NCBI RefSeq assembly: GCF_963576675.1
Contig: NC_088913.1
Coordinates: forward strand, 19,170,001 to 19,234,000
DNA: 64,000 nt
Reading direction: 5' to 3'
Source: Euphorbia lathyris
Lineage: Eukaryota; Streptophyta; Magnoliopsida; Malpighiales; Euphorbiaceae
Below, piece by piece: positions 24,129-35,966 of the stretch (its first letter is position 1; each line of letters starts with the position of its first letter). The position numbers and the translations under genes are program-made. The notes under the pieces were generated by a model, which was not told the DNA's origin, ran no database searches, and saw only the letters and a list, made by a program, of their open reading frames with translations.

Positions 24129-24206
24129 TGTAAACAACAAATAATATTTAGGAAAGTTTGGAAATAAAACACTAAAGTAGAATATCACGGCAATAAAATA
24201 CCACAT

Positions 24207-24529
24207 AAATACACTACTAAAATAATTAGCTTTTGGTTAAATAATTTAGTAATGGAAAAAAATTTAAGCCTAAAAATAGGAAAACATTTGGTGAAAAATT
24301 TTCGGTACTAGAAAAAAAAATGTTTCAGGTCCCACTGGGCGTGCCAAAAATTGTTGGCGTTAGCTAACAAATTTTGGTGATAGTGAAGTGGGGCGAAAAA
24401 ATGAGTGCGACACAAATAAAAATTGTTATGAAGAAAAAAAAAATTTTAAATTTTTGGCAAAGCTTAAGAAATCGTAGTTTTGGTTCTAATAAAAAAAAGT
24501 TTTTAGGTCCCACTGGGCGTGCCAAAAAT
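24207..24529 (-). promoter_or_regulatory. LTR-B leader with duplicated primer-binding site
   Basis: The 22-base plus-strand block GGTCCCACTGGGCGTGCCAA, followed by AAATTGTT, occurs twice: at about 24330-24356, followed by GGCG, and at 24507-24533, spanning the LTR junction. The second is the genuine primer site next to the LTR. The first is an extra copy with an LTR-like start attached, as if an older LTR/leader junction had been carried inside the element. Confidence 0.75.
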
Positions 24530-27017
24530 TGTTAGCGATATTTTCGAAATATCCCAATTTTCAACCTTGATACGCGTGTGCGGGGATTAAAATGGTAAAG
24601 ATAATGTGGGCGTGCCAGAGAAGCTAGTTCTCAAAGGGTAAAATGGTAATTGAATAAAGTAAATAAATAAAATGCGCCTAAATTACTTGAATTCTAAACG
24701 AAAAGCGATTGACGACCGTTACAAGGACTGAAAATAAAAACAACGGTCTTGGGCCCCGACGTTACTTGACAAGTCAGTCGGAAAAACAATATTTTACGAT
24801 AAGTACCAAAAATAAAGGCAATAAAACAACACAAAGATATAAATTTTTTAATTTTTCTTTTATATTTTTATTAATTTTGTACATATTTTTCAATGTTTTT
24901 GTATTACAAATAATAATAAAGAATGAAAATTACAACTTAAAAAGAAATAATAACTTTAAATCTAGAAATGTAAATAAGTCACAAAATCAAATATGTACGG
25001 GATGAAATAAAATTAACCGATCTCTTTGATGTCGTTGGGATGCGTGAAGTTGAGGATTGGACCTCCAAAAAATCGGCTCGGGGGCTGTTGCGTTGTCCGG
25101 GTAGTGCTGGGCGAATTTGAAGTAATTCGGAGAGTTCAGGGACTTGAGCAGAAATTTACCACCAAGTCAACAGCAAAATGGGACTAAATTGATGCTTTTG
25201 TGGGACTTTCGGGCTCAATTTTGGGAGCTGTAGAGGTCGGATTATAGCGAGACGAAGGCTAATATCTAAAGTTAGTGTGCGAAGGAAGGATTTAGAACTG
25301 GAATTTCAGAAAAAAATCGAGTAAATGAGTCGGAATAAATTATTGAAAATTTGGCAACAGAATAATTGTTTGATGGTTGAAAAAACCAAAAGCTTGATTC
25401 TGTTTCGTGGAGGGTACTTTAGGGGCGATTTAGAAGGCTATAGGATGTCGTTTTTTACGAAATAAAAATTGAAAGTTCTAGAATTGATGTCAATAAAGAA
25501 ATTAAAATTAATTTGGGCTAAAATGATCGGCTAACAAACTTTAAATAAAATTTGGAAAACGGCTCAATTTCGGGAGCTGTAGAGGTCGGATTATAGCGAA
25601 ACGAAGGCTAGTATTTAAAGTTAGTGTGCGAAGGAAGGGTTTAGAACTAGAATTTCAGAAAAAGATCGAGTAAATGAGTCGGAATAAATTATTGAAAATT
25701 GTGCGACAGAATAATTGTTTGATGGTTGAAAAAACCAAAAGCTTGATTCTGTTTCGTAGAGGGTACTTTAGGGGCGAGTTAGAAGGCTATAGGATGTCGT
25801 TTTTTACGAAATAAAAATTGAGAATTCTAGAATTGATGTCAATAAAGAGATTAAAATTAATTTGGGCTAAAACGATCAGCTAACGAACTCTAAATAAAAT
25901 TTGGAAAACGGCTCATCAGAAAGGTTGTTTGATGAATTTCTCAATGATGAAAAACTCAAAAGCTTGTTTCTGGGTCTTTTTAATTGATTGAGATCAATAA
26001 AAAGTTCCCAAATATGATTTGGAATAGGTGTGTAAACTAAGAATGACTCGAAAATGGGGTTTCGGTGATCTTGGTTTCACGAAAAATGCTTGAAGCTTTG
26101 AAGAACTTAACAATGGCGAAATTTGTTTTAGACTAAGAAAGCTTGAACCGAGGATTGGGTAATGATTTTACTGACTTAACTAAGAGATTGCAAAAAACGA
26201 TTTGAGAATTGGTTGATTAAACTAAGAGAATTTCTGATTTGAAGTTTCTGAAAATTGAAAGCTTTTCTGAGGAATTGAAGATTAAAGAACTAATTCTGGG
26301 AATTGAGACCTTGTTTAGACTAATTAGATGCTAAAGAACGATTTCTACGAATCTAAAGATTGATAAAGAGGCCGATTTTGGCTGAGAATTTGAGAGAAAA
26401 ATTTTAGTTGTCTGTATTTGATTGATTTTTGAGTGGGTTTGATTGATTTTTGAGTGGGGATTGGAATGAAGGATTTGAGCTCTATTTATAGGATTTTGAG
26501 CAACAAATTCCAAGTTAGTGGCCCTTAAATTTCTCACCCATGATCCCATTACCTTCCCATTAGTTGAAGAAAGAAAGTGGTTGAGTTGGGAGTTGGAAGA
26601 ATGGAGATAATGCCGTGAAAAACGTTCCTGTAATGTGTTGGAGATGTTCAAACCCGTTTTTCAACACTACTTCCCTTTGAAAAATTCTACCGGCTTCGTT
26701 TTAGCTCCGTTTTGCTCCGTTTTTGACATTTCAGAAAGCTAACATCCCGAGCTTTCTAAAAAAAATGATAGCTATCTGATATCTTGCTGTTTCGAGGTCC
26801 GTTTTCATCGTCGAAGTTACTGAATGGGTTACTGAAAAAATGGTGCAAATTTGCACCTGATTTTTTTATTTCTTTTTCTTTTCTTTTTTATAATCATCTT
26901 TTGATATTATTTTCTATTACATTTTTATTTTATTACAAAATGAATTTAATTAAAAAAAACTATAGAGTAAAATTATAACCTATGCTAAAAATATAAAAAT
27001 TAAATTAGCCCCCAACA
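24530..27017 (-). repeat. LTR-B right-hand LTR (5' LTR in element orientation)
   Basis: 2,488 bp; partner of 17931-20398. It contains the same 349-bp duplication and an extra short duplication near 26425-26455 that is absent from the other copy. Confidence 0.92.
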
Positions 27018-27089
27018 CTAACAAATTATTATTAAAACAATACATCCCTATAAAATAGGCACTTATTTGTGTTTTTTCTTTATTCAACA

Positions 27090-27093
<4 letters not shown>

Positions 27094-27184
<91 letters not shown>
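27094..27184. repeat. (TA)n microsatellite
   Basis: About 45 uninterrupted TA dinucleotides. Length is likely to vary between individuals and is error-prone in assembly. Confidence 0.95.
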
Positions 27185-27186
<2 letters not shown>

Positions 27187-27479
27187 ATTTTATAGTGGAA
27201 AATAATTTAATGTAAAGGTTTGTTTGTTTTACCAATGTTTATTAATTGCTGTTACAGTTTGCTGTTTGATGTTGGAAAATACTGTATTTTTAAAAAGCAT
27301 GGATTCTCTATCTAAAACCTTTTTTTTTAAATGAAAAAGCAAATAGAAAAAAAATGGAGCAATCAAATACTACTTAAATTTAAACTTATTATGCAAGTAA
27401 AAGATCCTCCCTCCCAGAGAAAAGAAATTCGTCATGACAAAGATTAGCTACATAAAACAGAAAAAAAAGGCAAGGACAA
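27185..27479. other. Spacer between the TA tract and MITE-4
   Basis: AT-rich, no gene or recognised repeat. Confidence 0.45.
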
Positions 27480-27488
27480 TAATTTAAA

Positions 27489-27987
27489 AGGTAAATTTCA
27501 AATAAAATCTTTGTGATTTTACTAATTTTCAGGTAAAAGACTATGGTTTACTTTTTGTCAAAATGAGGATTGAGGTTTTCAACTTTAGCAAAATAAGGAC
27601 TTTTTCGATTGATACTATTAAAATCACCCTTGACGACTTAAAAAATGACATGTTTTAAGAACTACTAATATTCTAAACAACTTTAATTCTTCAACTTTTT
27701 TTATTTTGAGATTATTTAGATGATGTTTGGTAGAGAAAGAGAAAGTTAATGTTTAGAGAGAGAAAGTTATAAAAAAATGATTTTCGAAAATCGAAAATGT
27801 AGTTCCATAAAAAATATAACATTGAACAACTTTAATTCTAGAAAATTTTCATTTTCAGGTCGTTAAAGATGGTTTTAATAGCATTAATCCAAGTGCGAAA
27901 CCTCAATCCTCGTTTTGACAAAAAGTAAACTACAGTCCTTTATCTAAAAAATGGTGAAACCACATGGGTTTTATTTGAAATTTACCC
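27489..27987. mobile_element. MITE-4, Mutator-type element
   Basis: 499 bp. It has a perfect 9-bp target duplication TAATTTAAA (27480-27488, 27988-27996) and inverted ends GGTAAATTTCAAATAAAA and its reverse complement, extending over roughly 130 bp through motifs such as TACTTTTTGTCAAAATGAGG. No coding content. Confidence 0.92.
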
Positions 27988-28711
27988 TAATTTAAACTAG
28001 TGCTACAATGTTGATGGAAAAGACCTAATTTAAATGTAATGCTTTAATGGAAATGAAAATTTAAAATTTAATGAATGAAATTGTGTAAATTTAATTTTAA
28101 CATTTTCAAACAATATCAATTTGAGTTCTACATTATAGAAAAAACTTATTAATTGTCACTTTAGACTTTTCAAATATCAATTATATTTAAGATATTTAGT
28201 GTATCACTAATAAAATTACAAAAATTCTGTTAAAATGTTAAAAACTAAATTTGCTAAATATAAGTTAATTACAAATTTTTTTTTTTGTCAAACGGTCTAA
28301 AATATTTATTGTGTTACAAAAAACTAACCAAAAGTGTATGAAATTGATTTAAGGGGAAAGTACGAAAAAAATGCTTGTGGTTTGCCCATTTTGCAAACAG
28401 ATGCATGTGGTTTAAAAGTTTACAAATAAAGGTGTGTGATATGTTTTATTTACAAAACAAAGTATTACAATTACACAGTTAAATTCTGATTACAATCAAA
28501 GACATTTTTATCTTAAAAAAAATTATTCTTACATATCAGCATAACACAACCCCCGAAAAAAAACAACTTTCTAAATCGAAAAAATCAATAATATGTTGGA
28601 ATTTTACGCTTTTTACTAAACTGACAGTTTATTAACTAAATTGATATTTAAGTTCATTTTACAGTTGCAATTTGATATTGGTATCTGTATTTTGTCAATA
28701 TATATAAATGT

Positions 28712-30103
28712 TGTTGGTCTCTTGTAATTAGTTCCAAGGGGGGGTTAGGAACTAATGTAACTTTTTCGCTTAATTACGCTGACTTAATTTAATTCTTTAA
28801 ATTACTTTACTCAGTTTTGGTCAGCAAGGCCGAGCGAGATGTAAGACAGCTTTAGTCAGAGGCTGACTAGGGCCATTTTACTTGTGAGTTGTGAATTAAC
28901 ACTTAAGGTCAGCTTCCAACTCAGCACTCTAATTACTCAGTGTCAGCTTATACAATTTATATCCTGAGTAATTTAAGCAAGCAACACATACATATATATA
29001 TGGAGAGAAAGGGTTAGAAATTACTCAGCAGACTTATCCTGGTTCGGCCTCACCGTCTACGTCCAGTCCCTAGAATCCTTCCGGGCTTTTTCAATCTACT
29101 ACTGAGCTCTTTAAAGGTAGAGCACAAACCGTTTACAAAGCAATTGAGTATGCAAGAGTACCGTCCTCTATTCGTCTACTCAACCCTACTAAGCACTATA
29201 ACCGAACACTCAGATTTTCTCTACCACTGAGTACTAAAACCGAGTACTCAGCACCACTCTCTCAAATTTTACAATTGATACAAATTTGTTCTTACTGGAT
29301 GAAGAACACTTTAGATGAATACAAATTCAATCTAGACTTTTACACAGAGATAGGATTTGGGTGTAAGTAATTGCTTTTCTTGTTTGTATGTGCTTGTATG
29401 TATACTTTTCTTTTTGTACTTCGGCAAAGGATCCAAGTGATGAACTTGTCCTTTTATAGTGAAATCTGATGCTTCAATCATTTGAATTCGGATGTATCCG
29501 TTGAATTCAAACGGTTTTCTTACGTCATTCACTGGTCAGCATACAGATTTGCAGGCCAATCCTGTCGTCTGAATTTAGCAGGCGTCTGGCTTGTCTTCTT
29601 CCGTCAGGTTCGTCTTCTAGCACCAGTTTTGTCTTTTAGCCAAATGCCAGTTGACCCATGTGTCTCGAAACTGTCTATTTGCGTGATTCCAAAGCTTCTG
29701 AATTGGCACAGATCCTTGTCGATTTTTGTCTTTTAGTTAACGGATCATTGGCCCTATCCTGATGAACACTCAGCTTGACTTAATAGACGTTGCCTTCGAT
29801 CTTTATCTTTGGCGAGGCTGAGTCACATTCCACTCAACTTCTTCGGTCAGCTTCGTCTTCAAGCGTTTGTTCTGAAGAAGACTTTTCTTCTATTATGCTG
29901 AGTCTTGTTCTACTCAGCTTTTGTAGCTCATGCTGACTTCGTCCTGTCTTACTTTTTATTTCTGTTCTCATTTATAATTATACTCAACATTGAACAAACA
30001 CATTAGTACAATTAAATCAAAGCACTTAAATTTAATTGTCTTAATCATGGATTAACTTAAATAATTTTGTCAAAACAAAATCATGTGGAAAGGTGTTTCA
30101 ACA
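28712..30103 (-). repeat. LTR-C 3' LTR
   Basis: 1,392 bp, TGTTGGTC...TTTCAACA. It differs from the other LTR by scattered substitutions. Rich in CTCAG/GTCAGC words. Small ORFs inside recur in both LTRs and are not genes. Confidence 0.93.
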
Positions 30104-30644
30104 AACTCCCCCATTTTGATGTTGGCAAAAATATTTAATTATGGAACTCAGCATCGAAGTTCCCCATGATTGATTTATCTTTTATTCTTCTGAAGTTACT
30201 CCCCCGTAAGGGTTGCATCTATTGACTCAATTTAACTCTAAACCTTCTAAGATTTAATCGAGTGAAATTAAGACATGCTTTTACTGACTTAGTTCAGTTC
30301 TAGACCTTCTAAGATCTAATTCAGATGAGCCTAGGTCAGCTTTCAGAGGAGGGTAATGCTTGGAACATATAATTGTTACTCAGTGTTGCACATAGGTATC
30401 AGAGTTATCATATAGGTATCAAAGTTATGTGTGTTGAGTATGTTTTACTTGTATTTTCCTTATGTTCACAAGATTTACTTTGTTCAATGATTAGTTAAGT
30501 ATGACAGATCAGCATATAAGCATAATAAGTATGCATCGCATATATATAAGTCAATTTGGATAAAAAAAAATCCTTTCAAATTATATAACTCAGCATAGCA
30601 TGCCACAAAATACAAGTTACAAACACTATAGACTATTGCTAGCA
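30104..30644. other. LTR-C untranslated segment between extra ORF and 3' LTR
   Basis: No ORF; ends in the polypurine tract in element orientation. It contains many CTCAGCAT-type words like the LTR. Confidence 0.6.
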
Positions 30645-33020
30645 CTATTTCCTAATGTTGGCTTGAACTTGATTTGACTTAGGTTTGGTTTGGGCAGTGC
30701 GTTGCTGAGTGCGCGTGTTCGGGTCAGCAGAAGTTGAACCAGGCTTCTGCTGAGTTCCGGCAACTGGCCTAGATGTCTCCCCTGTTTTCTGCTGAGTTCC
30801 AGCAGCTTGCATTGGTCGTTCTTTCTCCCCCGTTGTGCTAGCATCGGGAGTTGGAGGAGGAGGGTAGAAAGTTCCCTGTTGAACAGCACGAGTCAGTTTT
30901 GATGAGTACATTTGGAGTTGACTCGTACTTTCTCTAAGACCTTTGAAGACTTGCATGCCATCAGACATAGTGGAAGCGTGGATCTTAATATTGGCACTGA
31001 GCATGCTAAGCAGATACTCTTGAGATTTCCCGATCCAAGTTATGGATTCTGTCATCCGGGCATATGATTGATGATACATCCTGAGCAGGGCAGTGTCATA
31101 TTGTTGACATTGAGTGTTGGTTTGCCGAACCTGCTTAAGGGTAGATTGAGTGCATTGCAGAATCTTATTTGTCTTCACTAGGTCAGTGTACATTTCCTCT
31201 TTATTCAGGTTGAGTAAGCGAATGGTTTCACCAATCTGTTCGATGGAACACTGAGAGGAGGAGGAGATCAGGTCACGAGCTCCGGTCAGCTTAGAGGTCA
31301 GCTGGGAGAAATATTGATGGACCTCAGCAGAGGTTGCATATGTTGAGTTCACAGCTGATAGAGCATTGAGTTGACCTTGGATGACGTTCATATGATTCAC
31401 CATCATCAGTTGGAGTTCGGCCAGCTTCACTATTGACTCTTGCTTGGGCTATTGAGATGCGAACGATGTCATGACACTCATCAAGTCTTTGAGACCCTTG
31501 ATTTCGGTGAGAAGCTGAGTGACAGAGGAGATTTGTGTTGGCTCAACATGATCAGACCCAGCAGCATCGGCATTAGTTTGATGAATATCCTGAAGTAGAG
31601 CTTGAGCTGAGTCGATAATCTTTCTGTCAGACTCAGAAGCATTTAAGTAAGCACAGGATTCATCAGTTTGTAGTTCAGTGGCCGGAATCTTGTCAGCACC
31701 GGATGGAGGAGGTGTTTGGTGCTGAGAAGTAGAGGTGCCAGCTTGGTCAGCAACTGCACTTTTAGCCAGGTCAGCACCAGGAGCTGACTGGTTGTCATTC
31801 TGCGTTGAAGGAGTAGGAAGAGGTGGATCATCAGAGTTATTGACCTGCTCAGTATCAGTCGGAAGTTGAGTAGATTTTGAAGGATGAGGCAATTCAGAAC
31901 TGACTTGAGCAGGGATTTCCTTTGCCAACTCATTGACTTGAGGAGGGACTTCGAGCACTTGCTCGGCAGAAATAGGACCCTGAGGAGTTTTGGGGTTGGC
32001 TTGTTCCTCAGCTTGAGAAACAGAGGCTTGTTTTTCCTTTATTTGGTCCGGAGTGGGCTCAGTGACAGTTGAGAAGAATTGAAACTGAAGCTTGGTGAGG
32101 TCGGTGATTGGATCCCTTAGTGGAGACTCATCTAGTAGGTCGATGAATTTTGGTTTTAGAGCCTTACGTTTGAGCCGCTTGCCTGTGCTGTCCTTGTTTG
32201 TTTGAGGAGAGGGATCAGCATCAATGGAGTCAAGGGACTCAGAGGCGGAGTTAGGACCAAGGTTAGCATCAAGGCCTTCCACAACCTTGTCCTTTATTGG
32301 TGGCTCAGCTGGGTTCTCAGTTTGCTCAGCAGCAACTTTCACACTCGGCTCAGCAGATCCTGTCTTATCAGCTTGAAACTGACCTCCAGTATTACCCAGT
32401 TCTTCCTCCGGGTCAATAGGAGTCTTCTCAAGGTCAATTTCTTGACTCCGCACAAAGTGTGATTCAGGAGTGACTGATAGGGGTCAAAAACGCATATCTT
32501 TTAGTACGGTTTTAGGGACTATTTTGTATCTTTTATTTTCTTTTTATTTACTTTAATAGCAATTTATTATTGTTTTGTCAATTTTAGGTTTTTAAATTAC
32601 TTTTTAGCTTTTTATTAAATATTCCTAACTTTTGTCAAGTATTTTATCACTTTTAATAAATTAATCTCTATGTGTTATTTTGAGCTTTATCTGTACCCAA
32701 AATTAAGAAATTAACATACCAAAAATAAATCAAATTTGACTTGGTAATTAAAAAGGATTTTTGGTAGGATAATTAATTAATTTTGGGTGAATTATCTAAA
32801 TAATATTTTATGAGATTATGTGCAGATTTTTAGAGATAAATGTGGAGATTTTTAAGGATCAGAATCAGAGACCACGGCGCATCAAAATCAAATAAAAGTC
32901 ATGTAGAATATTTTGGCAGATTTTTAGGAATTATCTTTGGGCTTTTTGTATTTAAATAATTATATTTTATCCCCAAAGATAAATTAGTTTTTATTAGATA
33001 ATAATTGGAGAGTTATTTTT

Positions 33021-33131
33021 CCATTAGAATAGCTTTTTATTAATTAGTCTTTCATTAGGAAAGCTTTTTATTAATTAGTCTTTTATTAGAAATAGGTTTT
33101 ATTAATTAGTTTTCCATTAGGAATAGGTTTT
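33021..33131. repeat. About 33-bp imperfect tandem repeat
   Basis: Three to four copies of a unit like CATTAG-A-TAGCTTTTTATTAATTAGT. Part of solo LTR-2. Confidence 0.7.
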
Positions 33132-33820
33132 AGTTTTTTCATTATAAATAGTTCCATTTGTTAGGAATTATGGTCATCTTTCATTATTGTAATTTTCTTA
33201 GCTTTCCCTCTTGAAAAATCCTCTCCACCTCCTCCATCTCCTTCAACCTCCATTGAAGAACTTCCGAAGCTCCATCCACCGAGGATTATTCAAGGTCCGT
33301 CCTTAAGACCTAGGAAGCCGGCTGCAGGGTAGACAGGTTCCCTGAAAGGGATTTTCTTATCACCTTTTATCTTACTATGTTTGTACCCTTTGATACAGTC
33401 TATGAATCCTAGGCTAATTGTATCACGTGACAATGTTCTTCGTCTTTAATAATATTTTAGCTCTTATTTTGTTCTGTGATTTATTTATTTAATCTTTGTC
33501 TTACGCTTTATTCAATTGGTTTAACTCATTCAAAATCCCCAAAATCTAGTAGGCACATATTGTGAGCTGAATCTGACATAGTCAGAGCCTATGAGATTGA
33601 CGACCTCTTAGTTGATTAAGCCCAAATTGCTGAGCCTTAGACCTAGTTTCGGCCTTACAATGGAATCACGCACTAGGGACTTCAGGAGGGTAAGTAGGGT
33701 TAATCGCCTTGAATATAAGTGACTTAGATTAGGTTTTTAATCTATTGACCTAATAACCTAACTTCATTATTATCGTTCATACCATGTTCCTCAGGGAATT
33801 GCATTAGTGAAAGATCACCT

Positions 33821-33940
33821 AGGAGTAGTTTAACTTAATTAGGAGTAGAATAACTTAATTAGGAGTAGAATAACTTAGTTCGAATTAGTATAACTTAGAT
33901 AGGAGTAGAATAATTCAACTAGGAGTAGATTAACTTAATC
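33821..33940. repeat. 20-bp minisatellite, six units
   Basis: Units of exactly 20 bp, consensus AGGAGTAGAATAACTTAATT, starting at 33821, 33841, 33861, 33881, 33901 and 33921. The fourth is the most diverged. Part of solo LTR-2. Confidence 0.92.
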
Positions 33941-35459
33941 AAAACAAACTCAAAACCCACACAGCCTAGATAACACCTGAGACCAAGTAGCTCGATACTT
34001 ATAGTAAATAAATCCTGTGGATTCGATACCTGGACTTGTCCAGATTTTATTACTTGATAACGACGGGGTAGACTTATCCCTTAGTGAGCCTTCTTAACGG
34101 AGGCGCATCAGTGACCACGAAGTCAAGTGGGTTAGCTTCGATCGACGTCAACCCAGAGGTTTTCTTCCTCTTCAGAGGCATTTCAGGGGTTTCCTCACTT
34201 TCTTCCTCAGGCTCAACTTGCCTTTTCTGTTTCTCCGCAGACTTAGGTTCCCCTTGAGCTTGCTCAGTAGCAGCTTTCTTCGCACTAGAGATAATCCGAA
34301 TCTTCTTCGGAGCTGTGTTAATATCTTTGGAGGAGGATTGGTCAGCTTTTCTCTTTTTATCCTGCCTGGTGCGGTCAGCAGGTGCTTTGTCACCCATCAC
34401 TTTCTTTCCTTTCTTGGTCAGCGCATCCTGTGCTGCTTCAACCATATTATCCCCTTCAACCATATTATCTCCTTCTTCAATTTCATCAGTGGGATCTTCT
34501 TATACCATATCCCGCTTTCCTTTCTTGGGCTTAATAGGTTAGTTGTAGGCTAAACCGAATAGCACCGCTGCTGTGATTTCTGTACCCCAAATCTCAATCT
34601 CTTCGACCAAGCTCACCTGGTGATCCTAAAGTATCTTTGTGATGACAGACCCCATCCTGAGTGACCCGGTACTTCGTTGAAATGCGCCGATGAGAAAGAT
34701 GGGCATATTGAGCGGTTGGTAGGTCAGCATGTGCCAAATGAAGCACTGCTCAAAGTTTGAAGCTGATGAGGAGGAGTTGAACTTGGGAAATAAGAAATTG
34801 GTCAAGATGTATTGAGCCATTTTCTGAGGCTGACCCATGCAAGTACTGGCGATTTCTCCTTTGTGTTCCTTTGGTTTACAGAACTCAACAGGGTAATCAA
34901 TTCTCGAGTAGTCGTTCGTGGTCCTGAGTTCTGAACCTTTCGCTGTCAGTTTTAGGAGTTTAGCGAGGTAGGACGGAGTGATCGTGATGTCCTTTCCTTT
35001 GACTTTGGTGACTAAGTGATCAACATCATCTTCGGCAACTTTGAGGTTCGTATAGAATTCCCTCACTAACTGTGCATAGGTGGTACCGGGAAGAGAGAAA
35101 AGCTCGGTCCAGCCGTTTTTGAAGATCCATTCATAAAAGGGCTTTTCTGCTTTTACGAAGCCATCGGAGAACCATCGGGAACGGATGACTATACAGTTCT
35201 TTACGTTCTTATAGACTTGGAGGAAAACTTTCTCCTTCGGCTGCTTGTTCTCTTTCTCCTTTTTCCTTTTTGAAGGAGTTGCTTGGTCAGCTTTGGGGTT
35301 TTTGCTTGGAGTGCTGACCTTAGTTTGGTCATGCTGGCCAGGTCCTTGAGACTCAGTTGAAGTCTCCTCATAATCCTGCTCAGCAGTAGACGAAGGATTT
35401 TCATCGGAGCGATTGTCGTCGTAATCGGCACCGGAGATGTTCTGAGAATCGTTAGACAT

Positions 35460-35966
35460 GATTCTTTGAGAGAGTTTGAGAGAATTTGGGATTTGAGAGA
35501 AAGAGAGAAATTGAATGCCAAAGATTTCAAGTGTAAAGAGAGTTTAGTGGGAAATCATCCACTATTTATAGTTGTTTTGGGTTGATCTGATAGGTCGGAA
35601 TGGCGGTTTCACCTCGAGTTGATCAATCGACCGTTATCCCTGGAATTTATGACACATTCGGCGCATGTGTTTTCTAATTGTTACTCTTACGTCATCCTAG
35701 GTGGCTACTTAATGCGCGTGCTAGCATTTATTATGCAACTGGCTTCACTCAGTATCTAGAATACTAAACGTTTTTTACTTTCTGAGTGCTCAGTTTTACG
35801 TAGAAGGAATATTTGTATGCTTAGTAACTCAGCTTATGATAATCACTCAGTATGTATGTCTACTCAGCATAAGGTGATTTTATGTAATTCATATTAGCTC
35901 AGCATGCAATAGTTACTAATCACTCAGCATGTAAAAATCACTCAACATTCATTTAAGCGCAGAAAA
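35460..35966. other. LTR-C spacer between pol stop and extra ORF
   Basis: About 500 bp without an ORF, rich in CTCAGCAT words. If the extra ORF is made from a spliced subgenomic RNA, its acceptor would lie here; none was singled out. Confidence 0.5.

Larger units (their letters stand above)
17931..27017 (-). mobile_element. LTR-B, non-autonomous Ty3/gypsy retrotransposon (gag-protease only)
   Basis: A 9.1-kb element with 2.47-2.49-kb LTRs (17931-20398 and 24530-27017) and a perfect target duplication CTAAC (17926-17930, 27018-27022). Read on the minus strand, the primer site TTGGCACGCCCAGTGGGACC follows the right-hand LTR and a purine tract (AAAATAGGGGGCAA) precedes the left-hand one. The 4.1-kb interior encodes gag and an aspartic protease but no RT, RNase H or integrase. 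It must therefore have moved with enzymes from another element. Confidence 0.93.
32475..34110. mobile_element. Solo LTR-2 inserted in the LTR-C extra ORF
   Basis: 1,636 bp starting TGATAGGGG and ending GGCGCATCA, with 5-bp target duplication GTGAC (32470-32474, 34111-34115). TG...CA ends, 5-bp duplication and no coding domain indicate a solo LTR. The extra ORF reads in one frame across the site when the insert and one duplication are ignored. Near its right end is a motif GGATTCGATACCTGGAC. Its orientation is undecided. It contains the tandem repeats at 33021-33131 and 33821-33940. Confidence 0.75.
30645..35459 (-). pseudogene. LTR-C extra 3' ORF downstream of pol
   Basis: Sense-strand ORF of about 1,060 codons once the 1,636-bp insert at 32475-34110 is set aside, starting at an ATG at 35459. 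Stops interrupt it at 34626, at two sites before 34463, and at 31449. The N-terminal third (about 35230-34630) has a globular region with WFSDGFVKAEKPFYEWIFK and ITPSYLAKLLKL. This resembles the 'putative plant transposon protein' domain found in several plant retroelements; that is recognition by eye. The middle is highly charged and Lys/Glu/Ser/Pro-rich, nuclear-signal-like. The C-terminal 260 residues (31430-30645) look helical or coiled-coil, then a Gln/Thr/Pro tail. No signal peptide or membrane segment is visible, so an envelope role is not supported. Function unknown. Confidence 0.75.

Noticed and set aside
29482..29736. An 84-codon ORF also present at 42800-43054
   Set aside because: It sits in both LTRs of LTR-C, on the strand opposite its coding region, and has no recognisable domain.
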